A stretch of 64,000 bases of DNA from Copromyces sp. CBS 386.78 (taxonomy: Eukaryota > Ascomycota > Sordariomycetes > Sordariales > Sordariaceae): positions 69,325 through 133,324 of the forward strand of contig MU839199.1 of assembly GCA_030685235.1 (NCBI GenBank), read 5' to 3'. How positions within the stretch are numbered: position 1 is the stretch's first letter; every line of letters starts with the position of its first letter. The notes beneath the pieces were generated by a model. That model had not been told where the DNA came from. It made no database searches and worked only from the letters and a program-made list of their open reading frames with translations. The position numbers and the translations under genes were made by a program. Below are positions 13,501 through 29,521 of the stretch, in pieces.

Positions 13501-16500
13501 TAGTAAAAGAGTATAGTATTTTAAATTTATCTACTCTTAATAATAAGCTCACCCTAGAAATAATTAAAGAAGTATTAATAAGTAGAGGATAAAAATATAA
13601 GAAATTCTTCGATAGTAATTTCTACAGTTAGATCGATAGTTTAATAACTAAGGGTGATATAGTTACTTTAAGAGTTGTTAAAGTTTCTAACTCTATTAAA
13701 ATTATTAATATAAATAATAACTTTCTCCGGTACGAAAATATTATCGATTAATACTTCGCTACTAACGGTATCGCCTTACGTAAGGTTACTTCAGAGGATA
13801 TTATAAAGTTTCATAAGAAAGCCGATAAACCCTTTAAAATTAATATATAAATTTAGGCTAAGTTATTTCGATAGTACTAGTACTATACGAGTATTTTCCG
13901 TTAAAAAGGAGCTGAAACCCTTCCCCTTTATCGTTCTTACAACTTTAAAATCGAATTCCGTCCGGGAATTATACCCCTAACCGCTCGCGGACGACCTTTT
14001 AACCCTAATAAATTTAATATTATTAAAAAATAAATTAATAATATATTATAGAAAAAGTTTATCCGACTATTATAATTAGAAATATCCGCCCTAATCTTCT
14101 TAATAAAGAAATTAAGTAGAAGAGTCCGCGTCTACGTAGACTACCGCGGCATTAATAATATTACCTTTAAATTATAATATCCGCTACCGCTAATTAAAGA
14201 AACCCTAGACGCGATCTACTGTATTAAGATTTTTACTAAGTTCGATATAATCGCCGCTTTCAACTGTATTCGCATTAAAGAGAAATACGAATAGTTTATA
14301 GCCTTTATAACGCAATTCGGTTTATTTAAATTATTAGTAGTACTTTTTAGTTTATAAGGCGCCCTCGGAATATTTTAAAATTATATTAACAATATCCTTT
14401 ATAATATTTTTAATGTTTACGCGACTGCCTATTTCGACGACGTTCTTATTTACTCGGATAACGTTAAAGATTACGAGCGGTATATTAACGATATCTTCGA
14501 CCGGCTAGCCAAAGCAAGCTTTAACGTTAATATTGATAAATACGAATTTTATACAATATAAACAAAGTATTTAAGCTTCATTATTATATTGGGAAGTATT
14601 GAAATAAATTTAAAAAAGGTTAAGGCTATTACTAATTAAGCGGTTCCTTAATTTAAGAAGTCCTTATAATTTTTCTTAGGTTTCGTAAACTTCTACCGCC
14701 ATTTTATTAAAGATTTTTCGATAATAGTAAGACTATTATACGAATTTATAAAGAAGGATGCTGTATAATTTTAATCCGCTACGTATAACGCTACTTTCGA
14801 AGCTTTAAAACGAATTTTTACTAGTGGACCCGTATTAAAAATCTATAATTAATTTAAAAAGATAGTAGTTGAAATAAACGCTTCCAATTGGGCTATAAGC
14901 GGTACTCTCTTTTAGTATAGTAATAATAGCGTTTTCTACCTAGTCGCCTACTTCTCGTCTAAGTATACGGCTTAAAAATGTAATTATAATATATATAATA
15001 AAAAATTGTTTATTATTATTAAGGCGTTAAAGGAATAGAGACCGGAATTCGAAAGAGCTTAATAGCCTTTTAATATTTTAATAAATTATAAAAACCTTTA
15101 AACGTTTATAACTAATAAGTAATTTACCTAGTATTATATAAGGTAGTCCTAATTCCTATTATAATTCAATTTCCTTATTAAATATACCCCGGGTTTGTAA
15201 AACCTTCACTCTAATACCTTAAGCCGTAAACCCAATAATTGCCCTACTAATACCGATAATAATCGTTTAGTAGCTCGCTAATAAATATTCTTAAATCCCG
15301 TATAGTTTGAAAATGGCTACTTAAACGACCTTTTAAACTTCTTACTCTATTTAATAAACGATTACAACGATAAATCTATTAATAATATTATTTTAAATAG
15401 TTACGAAACCTCCGTTTTTCTTTAGGAGGTAGTTTCCTACTTCGTAGACCCCGTTTATAAACAATAAATTCCTAATATTAAGAAAGTTTTTTACAAAGTA
15501 TTTGTAGAATATTAGGTAGCTAGTAATAACGTTACTAAATAATATAATAGGGTTATTATCGACTTTTACAATAAAAAATTCCAATTCGTTCTAATTAATC
15601 ATTAATATAATTCCTTTAACGTAAGGCACCTTAGCCGCAATATAACTTACAACCTTCTTTAATACGATTTCTATTAGGAGGGGATAATTTATAATATTAG
15701 AATCTTTTATAAAAGTTATTTCCCCTATATTAAAACGAAGTCTTTAAAATGAGGATCCGCTAACCTATTCAAACCCTCTAAAATTTCGCTCGCCCTATAA
15801 AAAAATATCTCTATTAATTACATTACCCTACTACCCCTAAATATCTACCTCGGCTAAACTTTTAAATATATTACTATCGTTGTTAATTAATTAATTAAAA
15901 TATATTACTATATTTTAATAGTAACTTTAAAAACCGAAGAATTAATTAATTATTTTATCGATTAAGTATATTACCTTTATAACTTACTAAATATAATCCT
16001 TTTTAATTATAGTACGTAATTCGTTTTACGTTTTTAAAATATTTTATATAAGCGGTTTACCGTTATTCGTAAGCTAACCTCCGCTTTCTACCCCTAGACT
16101 AACGTTTAAACTGAATGTATTAACGTAGAAATAGAATAATTCCTCCGTTTTTATATTAATTAAGTATAGATTGATTAAGCTAAATAATTATCCTTCGCTA
16201 AATTTGTAAATAATAACGTAACCTCCTTATCGACTAGTATCTCTCCTTTCTTCGCTAATTATAATTTCTATCTTCGAATAAGCACCGAACTACGTACCCC
16301 ACTATACTCAAATCTATTACCCGCTCAATTAAAAGAATATTATAAGGCTAACCAATTAGTTAACCGTTTTTAAATAATTTAGGATTTCGTATCCTAATAA
16401 ATAAAGTATACCTAAATATAGTATAAAAATAATGCTAATTATTACCGAATCGATTCGCCTAAATATAAAGAGGGGGATTTAATACTTTTTAATATAATTA

Positions 16501-17335
16501 ACCTCGCTAACGGCCGATTAATATTAAAGTTCTACCCCCGTCAGGAAGGACCGTTTAAAATTATACGAGCGGAATCTTATACAATATATTTCGCCCTACC
16601 CTCGAATATAAATGCGCCCCTATCTTTTATATTTCGATAATTTAACCTTAAATTGGTAGAAGCCTATTTAGCTAGAATATTTTAATAAATATTAAAGTAA
16701 ATAACGGTAGAAATATAATCCGTATAAATAATTATAAGGAATATACTAAGTAGGATTTCGAGAAATTTATTAATTATATTTAATTAAGTAATAATACCTA
16801 TTAATATTACCGTATACAATAGAAAGGGGATTACCAACCGACCTAGGAGCCTAAGGCTAATATTATTAATTACGAAGAAATAATCCTACGCTTCTATAAA
16901 GAAAATCCTAATAAGCTAGTACCTCCCGAAATTTAGTAATAGCCTAAATATATTAATATTACCCCGGAACTAATACCCGACCTTATATCCGCTCCCGAAC
17001 CCTCCGAGTCCGCTCTTGAGCTACTTAGACAGCGCTCCGCCCGCTTAATACGCCGCGAAACCGCTACTATAATTAACTTATCTACCCCGCTTCCAAACAG
17101 TGTTATAACTATTCGTATACTAATTAAGCCGATAAATAAAAGGATAGAAGAATCTTTAACTTTACTATACGGGAAGATACTATAGAGGTTGCTAGATATT
17201 TGGGCAGGTAGGATACTACCTATAAAGGTTATTAATTACGATAAAATATTAGAAGAGATAGATCTAAATAATTAAATTATTATTTTATATATATATTTAT
17301 TTAAAGCTACTAGAGTTTCTTTTAAGGGGGGATAG
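10504..17335 (+). pseudogene. Decayed gag-pol of gypsy element C
   Basis: A 61-codon open stretch at 10855-11040 and longer gag-like remains to about 12480 are the gag region. Protease-like sequence follows near 12560-12950. Reverse transcriptase is clear near 14110-14600 ([34 protein letters not shown], and the catalytic motif YFDDVLIYSD still intact). RNase H lies near 14860-15200 and integrase near 15830-16350. Stops interrupt all domains. The RT is less damaged than that of B, which fits a younger insertion. Confidence 0.82.
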
Positions 17336-17557
17336 TATCATAGGATTAGCCTATAATATACCTACTCTACACTGCCTCTTAAATATACCATAATTATCGT
17401 TATAGCACGGTTACGTATAGGGTTATATGCGCGCACGGACTGGCCTTCCAAGGCTCTCGCCTATATAGCCAGTCCTCTGCACACATTCTTCCTTTCCTCT
17501 CCTTCGCACAACAACGTATATCCAACCCTACCCTCAACAGTGCCTCACCCCGTGATA
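17336..17557 (+). repeat. 3' LTR of gypsy element C
   Basis: 222 bp. Mutated at its inner (left) start (tatcatagg for TGTCACAGG) and nearly normal at its outer right end, the mirror image of the 5' copy. Confidence 0.92.
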
Positions 17558-17562
17558 AATAT

Positions 17563-17799
17563 AATAGATGCGGCTGAACGTATTTAATATCTAATTAGTT
17601 ACGGTTATTAGCCTACCCCTATCACTAAGGTTGTATAGACTATACTAGCCTATAGGATAATTTATAGGATAATTAGGCTGCACGGACTACATACTTATTA
17701 TATATAGATGGCCATTAGGGCTCCCCCAAATAGCTTCCTCTTCTTCGTACAATTACGAATATCTTTACAGATACCTAACGTTCGCCTTGCCCCGTGATA
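17563..17799 (+). repeat. 3' LTR of element B, second part
   Basis: 237 bp that complete the 345-bp LTR begun at 10174. Its outer end near 17690-17799 has kept near-normal composition. Confidence 0.9.
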
Positions 17800-17804
17800 G
17801 AATT

Positions 17805-20800
17805 TGATAATTAGAAATTTATACCTAGTAATAATTATAAGAAAAATACTTATAATAAAAACGTTCATTAAGAAGGTAAAAATAATAAGAAACCTATGAG
17901 CATTAAGCCTAAGGGTACTACATTTGGGAAAAGAAAGTACTAATTAGATACGTCTGAACCTTAAACGTATAAGAGATTTAGTCTCCTTATATATAGAGTA
18001 TACGAGAAATCTTTACATACCCTTAAAGAATATTAATATATTAATTTAAACATTAAACCTAAGAGGGTTACTAAGTTAAGCCCCTATATCCGTTACGTTA
18101 TTAAAGAAAATCTCGTAAAAAACTTAAAGTTTATTAAAGAAGTAAAGCGTATCGCAATCGAGAATAGTAGAGAAGAAAAGGTATTTAAGAAATAAGAAAA
18201 CGCGTAACTATCTAACGTAAACGCGAATTATAATATTATTTATAGAACGACCTTTTAGGTTAGCGGGGTATATTAAATTAAGGAGGAGATCTACCCCCTT
18301 AAAAACTTAACGATTTTCGATTCTAGTAGTTCGCTTTATATTTTTAATAAAATTATTCATTTCCTTTATTTTCGTTATACTAATCTAAATAATTATATAT
18401 AGGCTAGAGATACTTAAATAGCGATTAAAGGGTTTAGGGAGGTTAACGTCGTTATTAAAAGAAAGATCGGTCCTTTAAAGCTACGGCTAAAAGAGGTCGC
18501 TTTCTACCCTAATTTTGCTACTAATTTCGTCTCCTATATCTAATTACAAAGGTAAAATTTCTATTAGGATTATCGCCCTCTTAATAATTATTTGAAGAAA
18601 GTTAATAAATTATTCTTTTATTATTTGAATACTATTTCTAATTAAACGGTTATAGAAACCATCCCTCTCTTGTTTATTAGAACTTCGTTTGTAATACGTC
18701 AATACGAGATTACCTCCTATATTTGACGCCTATTAAAATAAATAGCAAATATTTAATATTTACAACTCGGGTACCTAAGATTATAAATATTCAACTATCT
18801 ATAAAATATTAACGGGGTATAGATCCGCGATATACTATTAGTTAAATACAATACGTACGCTATAGTAAAGATTAAATAATAAATTTACCGTATACTTAAA
18901 GACTACAGCTATAGATTAGGGGAGAGATTTATAACGGATTTCCTCGAATTTAATAAAGGAAATAACAGGGTTAAATATCTCCTCCTTATTATATACCGCT
19001 AATCTAATTATATTTAAAATTACTACTTATCTAATTATTAAGCGGTTACTATTACTATTACATTAGTATCCTATATTAATATATTTAAATAGCAGTATAA
19101 TATTAATGTTAAAATTTTCGAATTCAATAACGAATTTATAAATAATAAGATCCAATAAAGGTTATTATAATGAAGAACAATAATTAAACCCTCTACTCCT
19201 AATATATAAGTATAGAATAGTAGGGTAGAGCATTTAGAGGGTATAGTTAAAGAAAGATATAATACTATATTAATAAGCTCGAAATTTCTAATCGATTTAT
19301 AGCCAAAGATTACTATTATAGTTATCTATTTTATTAATAGATCCCTTTGGTACCTTTACAATTAGAAATCTCTATTTAAACGGTTTTATACTTATATCGC
19401 TTAATAATACAATTATTAAGAGGTACGCAAACTAAATTTAAGTTACTTTAAAGTCTATAGTTGTAAAGCCTTTATAATAATAAGTACTACTTAGAAGAAA
19501 GAGAAGTGGCGTTAGAAATATTTGCCTAAAATATAGATAGGTTTCTTTATCAGTTACTTAACGACCTTAATTTACCGTATATAAAATCCGTATACAAATT
19601 GGATTATTTAGACTAGAAATATAATTTTTAACGAGGAAATTATATATAACTTAAATTTTAAAAAGTTAAAAGAGGACTTATAAATTAATAGCGAAGAATT
19701 AGCGGACTTACTTAGTAAATTCGACGAGCCGTATAGTTAATCTTCGGGGGTATCCGAATTATTAGAGAGAGAAGGCTACGGCTTATAAAATAATATTAAT
19801 AATAATAATATTAAATCGTTATTATTAAGCCTTTTAAATAGAGATTATAAATAAAATTAAAATATTTCTTAGGAGGAAGATAGTTAATTATAAAAAGGAG
19901 TTAATCTATATTATATCTTAAATAAAATATTTATTAAATATATTATAGGTATATATCCGTCGCCTCTATTAATTCCGCCGGTAATATTTAATATAAATTA
20001 TATAATAGACCGAATAGTCTATAAATATTCGTATTAGTAAAAACCCTAGGAAACCGTATTTAACGTTGGGAAATTATCCTAACTAGTCTTTAAAACGATA
20101 AGGAAGATTATTATTAAGGCGGAGGTATATTAGTTAATTATTAAATTAGGCCGATTCAATAGAGTTTATTAACGAAATTTACCTCCCGTACCCAAATATT
20201 ACGGCGATTTAAATAATTATTTACTAAGCTAATTCTTTAAAAAAGTAGAAAAGACCTATCTATAGAATTATAAAGATATAAAGACGTAGATCAAGGTTAG
20301 TAGGGATATACCGCGGTTATAAAGTAAATAGATTCTCGATTATATATAGGTATATATTTATAAATTTAATAAAAACAGGACGTTTAATAAATATAAAGTA
20401 CAGTTCGTCGTAAAAGGCGATTAATAGAGTAAAAATAGTATAAATACGTACGCTTCTACCCTAGTAAGGAGATTATTCCAATCTATTATTACTTTTACTA
20501 TAAAATTCAATTTCGAATTGATCTAATATAACGTAATTAATACCTTCGTTAACGTATACTTCGATAAAAAAATCTATATATATATACTTCCCGGGTATTA
20601 AATCTTTAGTAAGGTCTTTAAATTAATTAAAGTATTATATAATTTATAATAAACACTTCTATTATAGTAAAGGGAGTTTAATAGTACATTCAAATCTATA
20701 AGCTTCGAAATAATCTTTAAAGATCCGTACATTATAAAAAAAAAAATATTCTTATACTTTATTATATTAACGATATTATATTTATATTTAATAAAAGTAA

Positions 20801-21872
20801 GATAGAAGAGGTTAATAAATATATTATAAAACTATAGTCGAAATATTATTTTATAGAAGGAAACGAGTTCTAGTAGTTTTTAGGTATTAAAGTTATTTAT
20901 AATCGAAATTAGAGGAAGATCTAGCTATTATAGGAAGTTTATATCGAAAAAATCTTTAAACTATTCAAATTTAATTTTTAACCTAGTTTAATACCTATAG
21001 GGTATATAGAATTAATTCCCTACGAAGGTATCGCTAACTATATAAAAATCTGCTCCTACTAAATTAATATAGGTTTACTATTATACGCAATAGTTAATAT
21101 TCGATTAAATATTACATTTTTAGTAAATAAATTAGTACAATATAATTATAATTTTAGTCTTACTTATTTAATAGTTAACGAAAAAGTAATACAATATTTT
21201 CAAACTATTAAGATTTAAGTACTATATTTCGGCGGTGGCGATTAATTAGAAATAACTTTAGATACCTCGTTTATAAATAATTTAAATAATTAAAAGAATT
21301 TATAGGATTTTATAATTAAATTCTATAATAGTTTAATCTATTAGGGTATAATTAAATAGACCGTTATTATAATTTCGATAATAGAAATAAAATTATATAT
21401 AATTAAGAAGGTAGTTAAAGAAACCTTATTTATAACGTAGTTAATATCCGCTCTAAGGGTAAGGCTATTAGAAAATCCTATCCCTATTTTATAATATAAT
21501 AATAAGTAGACTATTAGGGCGCTTATAAAAGAGACCCCTACTTTTAGTATTAAAATAAAATATATAAATATTTATAGATATTAGTTGAAGGAGGAGATCT
21601 TTACTAAGAAGACGTTTAAAATCGAATATTTAGATACGAAATTAATATTAGTAAATAAATTAATAAAAGTATTAGATATTTTAAAATATAAGAGGTTTAG
21701 AGAGTTTTTAGGTATAGTAGAAAGATTATTCCAAAAGAAGGATAATCCGGGATTAGAGGAGATTGATCTAGACGATTTAAATGAAAAATTAGGTTTGAAT
21801 ATATAAGAAATCTATAAATAGCTTCACTTTTAACTTTAAAATAGGTAAAAGAGGTTTGTAAGTGAGGGGGTA
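17805..21872 (+). pseudogene. Decayed pol of copia element A
   Basis: Continuation of A after the B insertion. Reverse transcriptase remains near 20400-20640: the relic FVVKGD, then TYASTLVRRLFQS, YNVINTFVNVYFD and LPGY correspond to the copia pattern TYA.TLA, YD..NAF.NA and PPGY. The last open stretch, 21585-21806, gives 73 codons resembling the C-terminal end of copia RNase H (TKKTFKIEYLDTK... LGIVERL). I cannot place the integrase with confidence. Confidence 0.75.
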
Positions 21873-22046
21873 TATTAGATTGTAGGGTGGAGATCTCGAC
21901 TAGATGAGGCGAGTCCTAGTCACTTAATTAAGGTCTTGGCATTTCCGGGATACCCGAGCACCCCCCAGACCTTCTGGAGCGGATCAGTTATACAGCCAGT
22001 TTCTAGACAGTTCAATCAACCAGATCACACACCAGTAAATCTGACA
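21873..22046 (+). repeat. 3' LTR of copia element A
   Basis: 174 bp, hardly mutated apart from the first few bases. It ends 164 bp upstream of the start codon of the next gene, so it lies in that gene's promoter region. Confidence 0.92.
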
Positions 22047-22210
22047 CAATCCACTCGTCATATCATGTATGTCATGTGCTGGAATCTGCCACTGAACTCT
22101 AACAATTGTCATCCTACGTTATCTTCCAAAATCCTAGGTACTCCAAGTGCTTCCCATCGCCAATTGTCTCGACGAAACCACCCACCGCACCCTCGATACA
22201 TCAAACACCA

Positions 22211-23147
22211 ATGGCTGAAAACGAAGGCCCCGTTTCCCTGACTGCGCCAGCTCCCGGTGGCTTTGTGCCTCCCGCGATCCCTTCCAACTCGTTACCTTCT
22301 CCAGCACCCAGTTCAGCATCAGCAGCCGCCGTCTCCAACCTTCCACATCCCCGCCGAACTTCTCTTCGCCCCGGATCCATCAAGGAGGATAAAGTCCGCA
22401 ACTATGTTTCCGATAAAATGCTACATATCAGTCGCCGATACGTCAAGCACTTTGCGATTCCCGATCCTAGCGACGAGGTCGCGGGCTACAAGTCCATGGC
22501 CGAGCTATGCAAAGATCTGGACGATGTCATCAATATCATCTGGTTATCCGGTACTCGTAAGTGCCACACAGTTTTTCGTTTTGCCGACCATGCCTGTTAC
22601 TAACGTTAACGTCCCTTTAGCCAGCCTACAAATTCCCTATCTGCTCAACATCGCAAGCGAATTCACCACCTGGCTCGAGGGCTTCCCTCCTTCGCCACCC
22701 GCCACCTTCTCGCTACTACGAAAACTTGACCACTGCTTCGCCAGCCTCCTATTCGGCTACGACATCGACACCAAAGAAACGCTACCGGGCTTCGAAAATG
22801 GCCTCCGAGCTGGTCTATCTAGGACCGACATGGTCCGCTGCAAGAGTGTTATTGAGCGCACCCGCGTGTTGGTAGTCGAGGTTATGTCGAAAGAAGCAGC
22901 CGACGAGGATCAAAACGGCGATATTGGGGGCCCGGGTATTCAGACACCAAAGCCGGACGACGACACAGATTTGGAGACTGAGGTTGATGCTCAGCACGAC
23001 ATGAACGATTTCGATGACGGGGATGACGATGAAGACGAGTTGCTGCATATGGATGTCGCCAAGGTGTACGAGAACACGCTCGTTAAGCTGGGAGACATTC
23101 TGGGAGATGGAGGTGGCGTGACGACGATTCCCATGTCTGTGGACTGA
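22211..23147 (+). CDS. Conserved fungal protein of unknown function with acidic C-terminus
   Basis: Two exons (22211-22556, 22621-23147) around a 64-bp intron (donor GTAAGT, acceptor CTTTAG, internal CTAAC) give 290 residues. The first ATG fits the Pro/Ala/Ser-rich disordered head (about residues 1-55). A helical-looking domain follows, roughly residues 57-225, spanning the splice point (WLSGT then PSLQIPYLLNIASEF). The C-terminal about 65 residues are very acidic, with a run of Asp/Glu around DDDDTDLETE and FDDGDDDEDE. There is no signal peptide or membrane segment. I do not recognise a named domain; the coherent domain across the intron argues for a real gene. The copia LTR ends close upstream, so its promoter is probably altered. 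Confidence 0.8.
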
Positions 23148-27624
<4,477 letters not shown>

Positions 27625-29521
27625 GAGGCTGATCTAGCCGTGCTGTACAGCAGAGAGCTGCGTTGGCGGATAGCTTGGATGGAGGCTAATCGGCCGGACA
27701 AGTCGGCTCCTTTGTTTGAAAGAGAGGAGTACAAAAAATCCTTGATATGGTTCAAAAGAGCTTTGGAGGATCTTTTGGAATGGAGGAAGTCCGGGCTGGG
27801 TGCACTGCCGCGTCCGGAAAATCCAGAGAGGGCCAGCCAAAAAGAAATGGAGGAGGCAAAGCAAGCACCGAGATGAATTGAAATGTCATTTTTACGAGCA
27901 ACGTTAGATATCAACATGTCCAGTTGAGTAGTGGATTAACAGACTTATTTGTGCCACTGTCTTGTCTTTTGCTCGATGAACTCGTTCCTATAATACTGCG
28001 TTGGTGTTCCTTGGTGCGTAGGAATATGTTTGTTATTTCGTTAACTGCTGTGCTGCTAGTCATGCACGAGGTCTGTTAAGGAGTCATCTCATACAGTCGC
28101 CCCACTTCGGCCCGTATATACCTCCTTTTTCGACCAAGCCAGACGGACATTTGTTCGTCACTCCCAACAACTCGCCAATGTGCGAGAGTATCGCTGATAC
28201 TAGTGGCAGATGTCCCAAGTTACATTTCAGGCCGGCACGAGTAGCAGACATCTTGGACTGTTCTGTTTCAGGTTGGCTCAGGCGAAGTGAAAAGAAACCA
28301 TGTCCCGCACACGCCCTGCATCTTCAACTAGTTCTACATTTTTCCTTCCGAGATATTGATTCAGGTCCAGGTCCAGGTTCATGTCCAGGTTCATCATCAA
28401 TGCCAGGATCAGACAAACCAGTTTTGTCATGGACTGCACTACAGTTTTTGTTTTATTCATTGAGAGAGTGAGAGTGAGATTGAGACCTTGACTTACAGAT
28501 GGAGACAGGTTGCCCTGGTTTTATCCTTCCATTCCGTCCGCCGGGCGCTGAACGGAATCTGTGGGACGGGCGTGGGAAGGGGGTGCAATGGGTATTGGAA
28601 CAGATTACCTACCTACGGAAAACTTGTGAACTGAACTGAACGCAGCGGCGATTGACTTGTCCCATTACAGTAAAGTAGCCGCTACCTACAAGTACCGTAC
28701 TCACCACCTGCCTAATACTTGGATAATGGTTCAGACGAAACTAACAATAAATCTAGGGATTCAATCGAAGGGAGAAGGTCAGGAGTTTGGTGGAAGGCCA
28801 ATTGGATATGAATAGACATTTATTTCCATAACTTGTTTCTATGTAGGGTGGAGCCAGCAGGTCTGATTACTTATATTTTGATAGATGAGTTGTGAGTTGT
28901 GGGATGAGGAGGAAGAGGAGAGCGGAGGAAAGCGGACAAAGGGGGGATGAAGCGGTCTCAGTCTCTCAGACTCAGATTTCGACGACGTTCGCTTTGTTGA
29001 AGGAGACAGGGGGACAACGCGGGCGGTGTTGTTGGAACCTGTATTGACTCTGAGTGACTGGAACATGAACCTCTACCTATGAGCATTCGTCATTCACCCG
29101 AAACCTATTTTGTGCCCAAGTCTTATGACCTTGTTAGTCTGAACCTTCTGGCTTTGTTATCGTGCCGTGCCGGTTCGCTCAAAGTGCTTTGTGCCAACGC
29201 CAGACACCACCACCATCATCGCGAACCTTGTCTTTGTTCTCTCCACCAATACCGACGTACCTATTGACGGGCTTCAATCTCGAGCCACAACCTTCACAAT
29301 AGCATGGCAGAGCTATTGACAAAGGTTTCCTTAAACGGTCACCAAAAAATTACCCCGTTCGCTACAGCGTCCTATAAAGGAGTGGCAGAGAACCGACTCT
29401 TCCCCAAACTGCCATTTTGTTCTCACTCTTCCTGCAAACCCTGTTCTCCTGAACAAACCCCTTTGCAAAAAAAAGAATACTGATCTCTCAGCAAGTAAGA
29501 GCACAACAAGGCATAGTCAAA
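27625..29521. other. Intergenic region downstream of katG
   Basis: Contains the katG 3' flank. The open stretch 27640-27876 is discussed as a finding. Short imperfect repeats of the string ggttcatgtcca/ggtccaggt occur at about 28362-28400. No other gene is supported. Confidence 0.45.

Larger units (their letters stand above)
10282..17557 (+). mobile_element. Element C: second Ty3/gypsy LTR retrotransposon inserted in the 3' LTR of B
   Basis: 222-bp LTRs at 10282-10503 and 17336-17557 with ends TGTCAC...GTGACA (mutated to GTAATA and GTGATA). The 5-bp target duplication aatat is at 10277-10281 and 17558-17562. A purine tract (aaggggggatag) abuts the 3' LTR. The internal region has gypsy order: gag, protease, RT, RNase H, integrase. 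LTR sequence and length differ from B except for the shared termini, so B and C are different families with related ends. Confidence 0.9.
2714..17799 (+). mobile_element. Element B: Ty3/gypsy LTR retrotransposon inserted in A
   Basis: 5' LTR at 2714-3058 (345 bp). The 3' LTR is split by element C into 10174-10281 (108 bp) and 17563-17799 (237 bp), which again sum to exactly 345 bp. Ends are TGTCAC...GTGATA, a RIP-altered GTGACA. The 5-bp target duplication gaatt is at 2709-2713 and 17800-17804. A purine tract (cgagggaag) precedes the 3' LTR. Internal order is gag with a zinc-knuckle relic, protease region, RT, RNase H, integrase, which is the gypsy order. Confidence 0.9.
1528..22046 (+). mobile_element. 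Element A: Ty1/copia LTR retrotransposon, RIP-mutated, containing two nested elements
   Basis: Bounded by 174-bp LTRs at 1528-1701 and 21873-22046 and by a 5-bp target duplication, caatc, at 1523-1527 and 22047-22051. LTR ends are TGT...ACA, with one terminal base changed in the right copy (TGT to TAT) and the left end changed to ATA, both transition-type. A purine tract (gtgaggggg) sits just before the right LTR. The internal part is split by element B into 1702-2713 and 17805-21872, about 5.1 kb together, a normal copia size. Residual copia reverse transcriptase motifs near 20400-20640 (NTFVNV, LPGY) give the superfamily. All frames are full of stops. Confidence 0.9.

Noticed and set aside
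1702..21872. Possible centromere-like or mitochondrial insertion because of extreme AT content
   Set aside because: LTR pairs, target duplications and gypsy/copia motifs explain the block fully as RIP-mutated retroelements.
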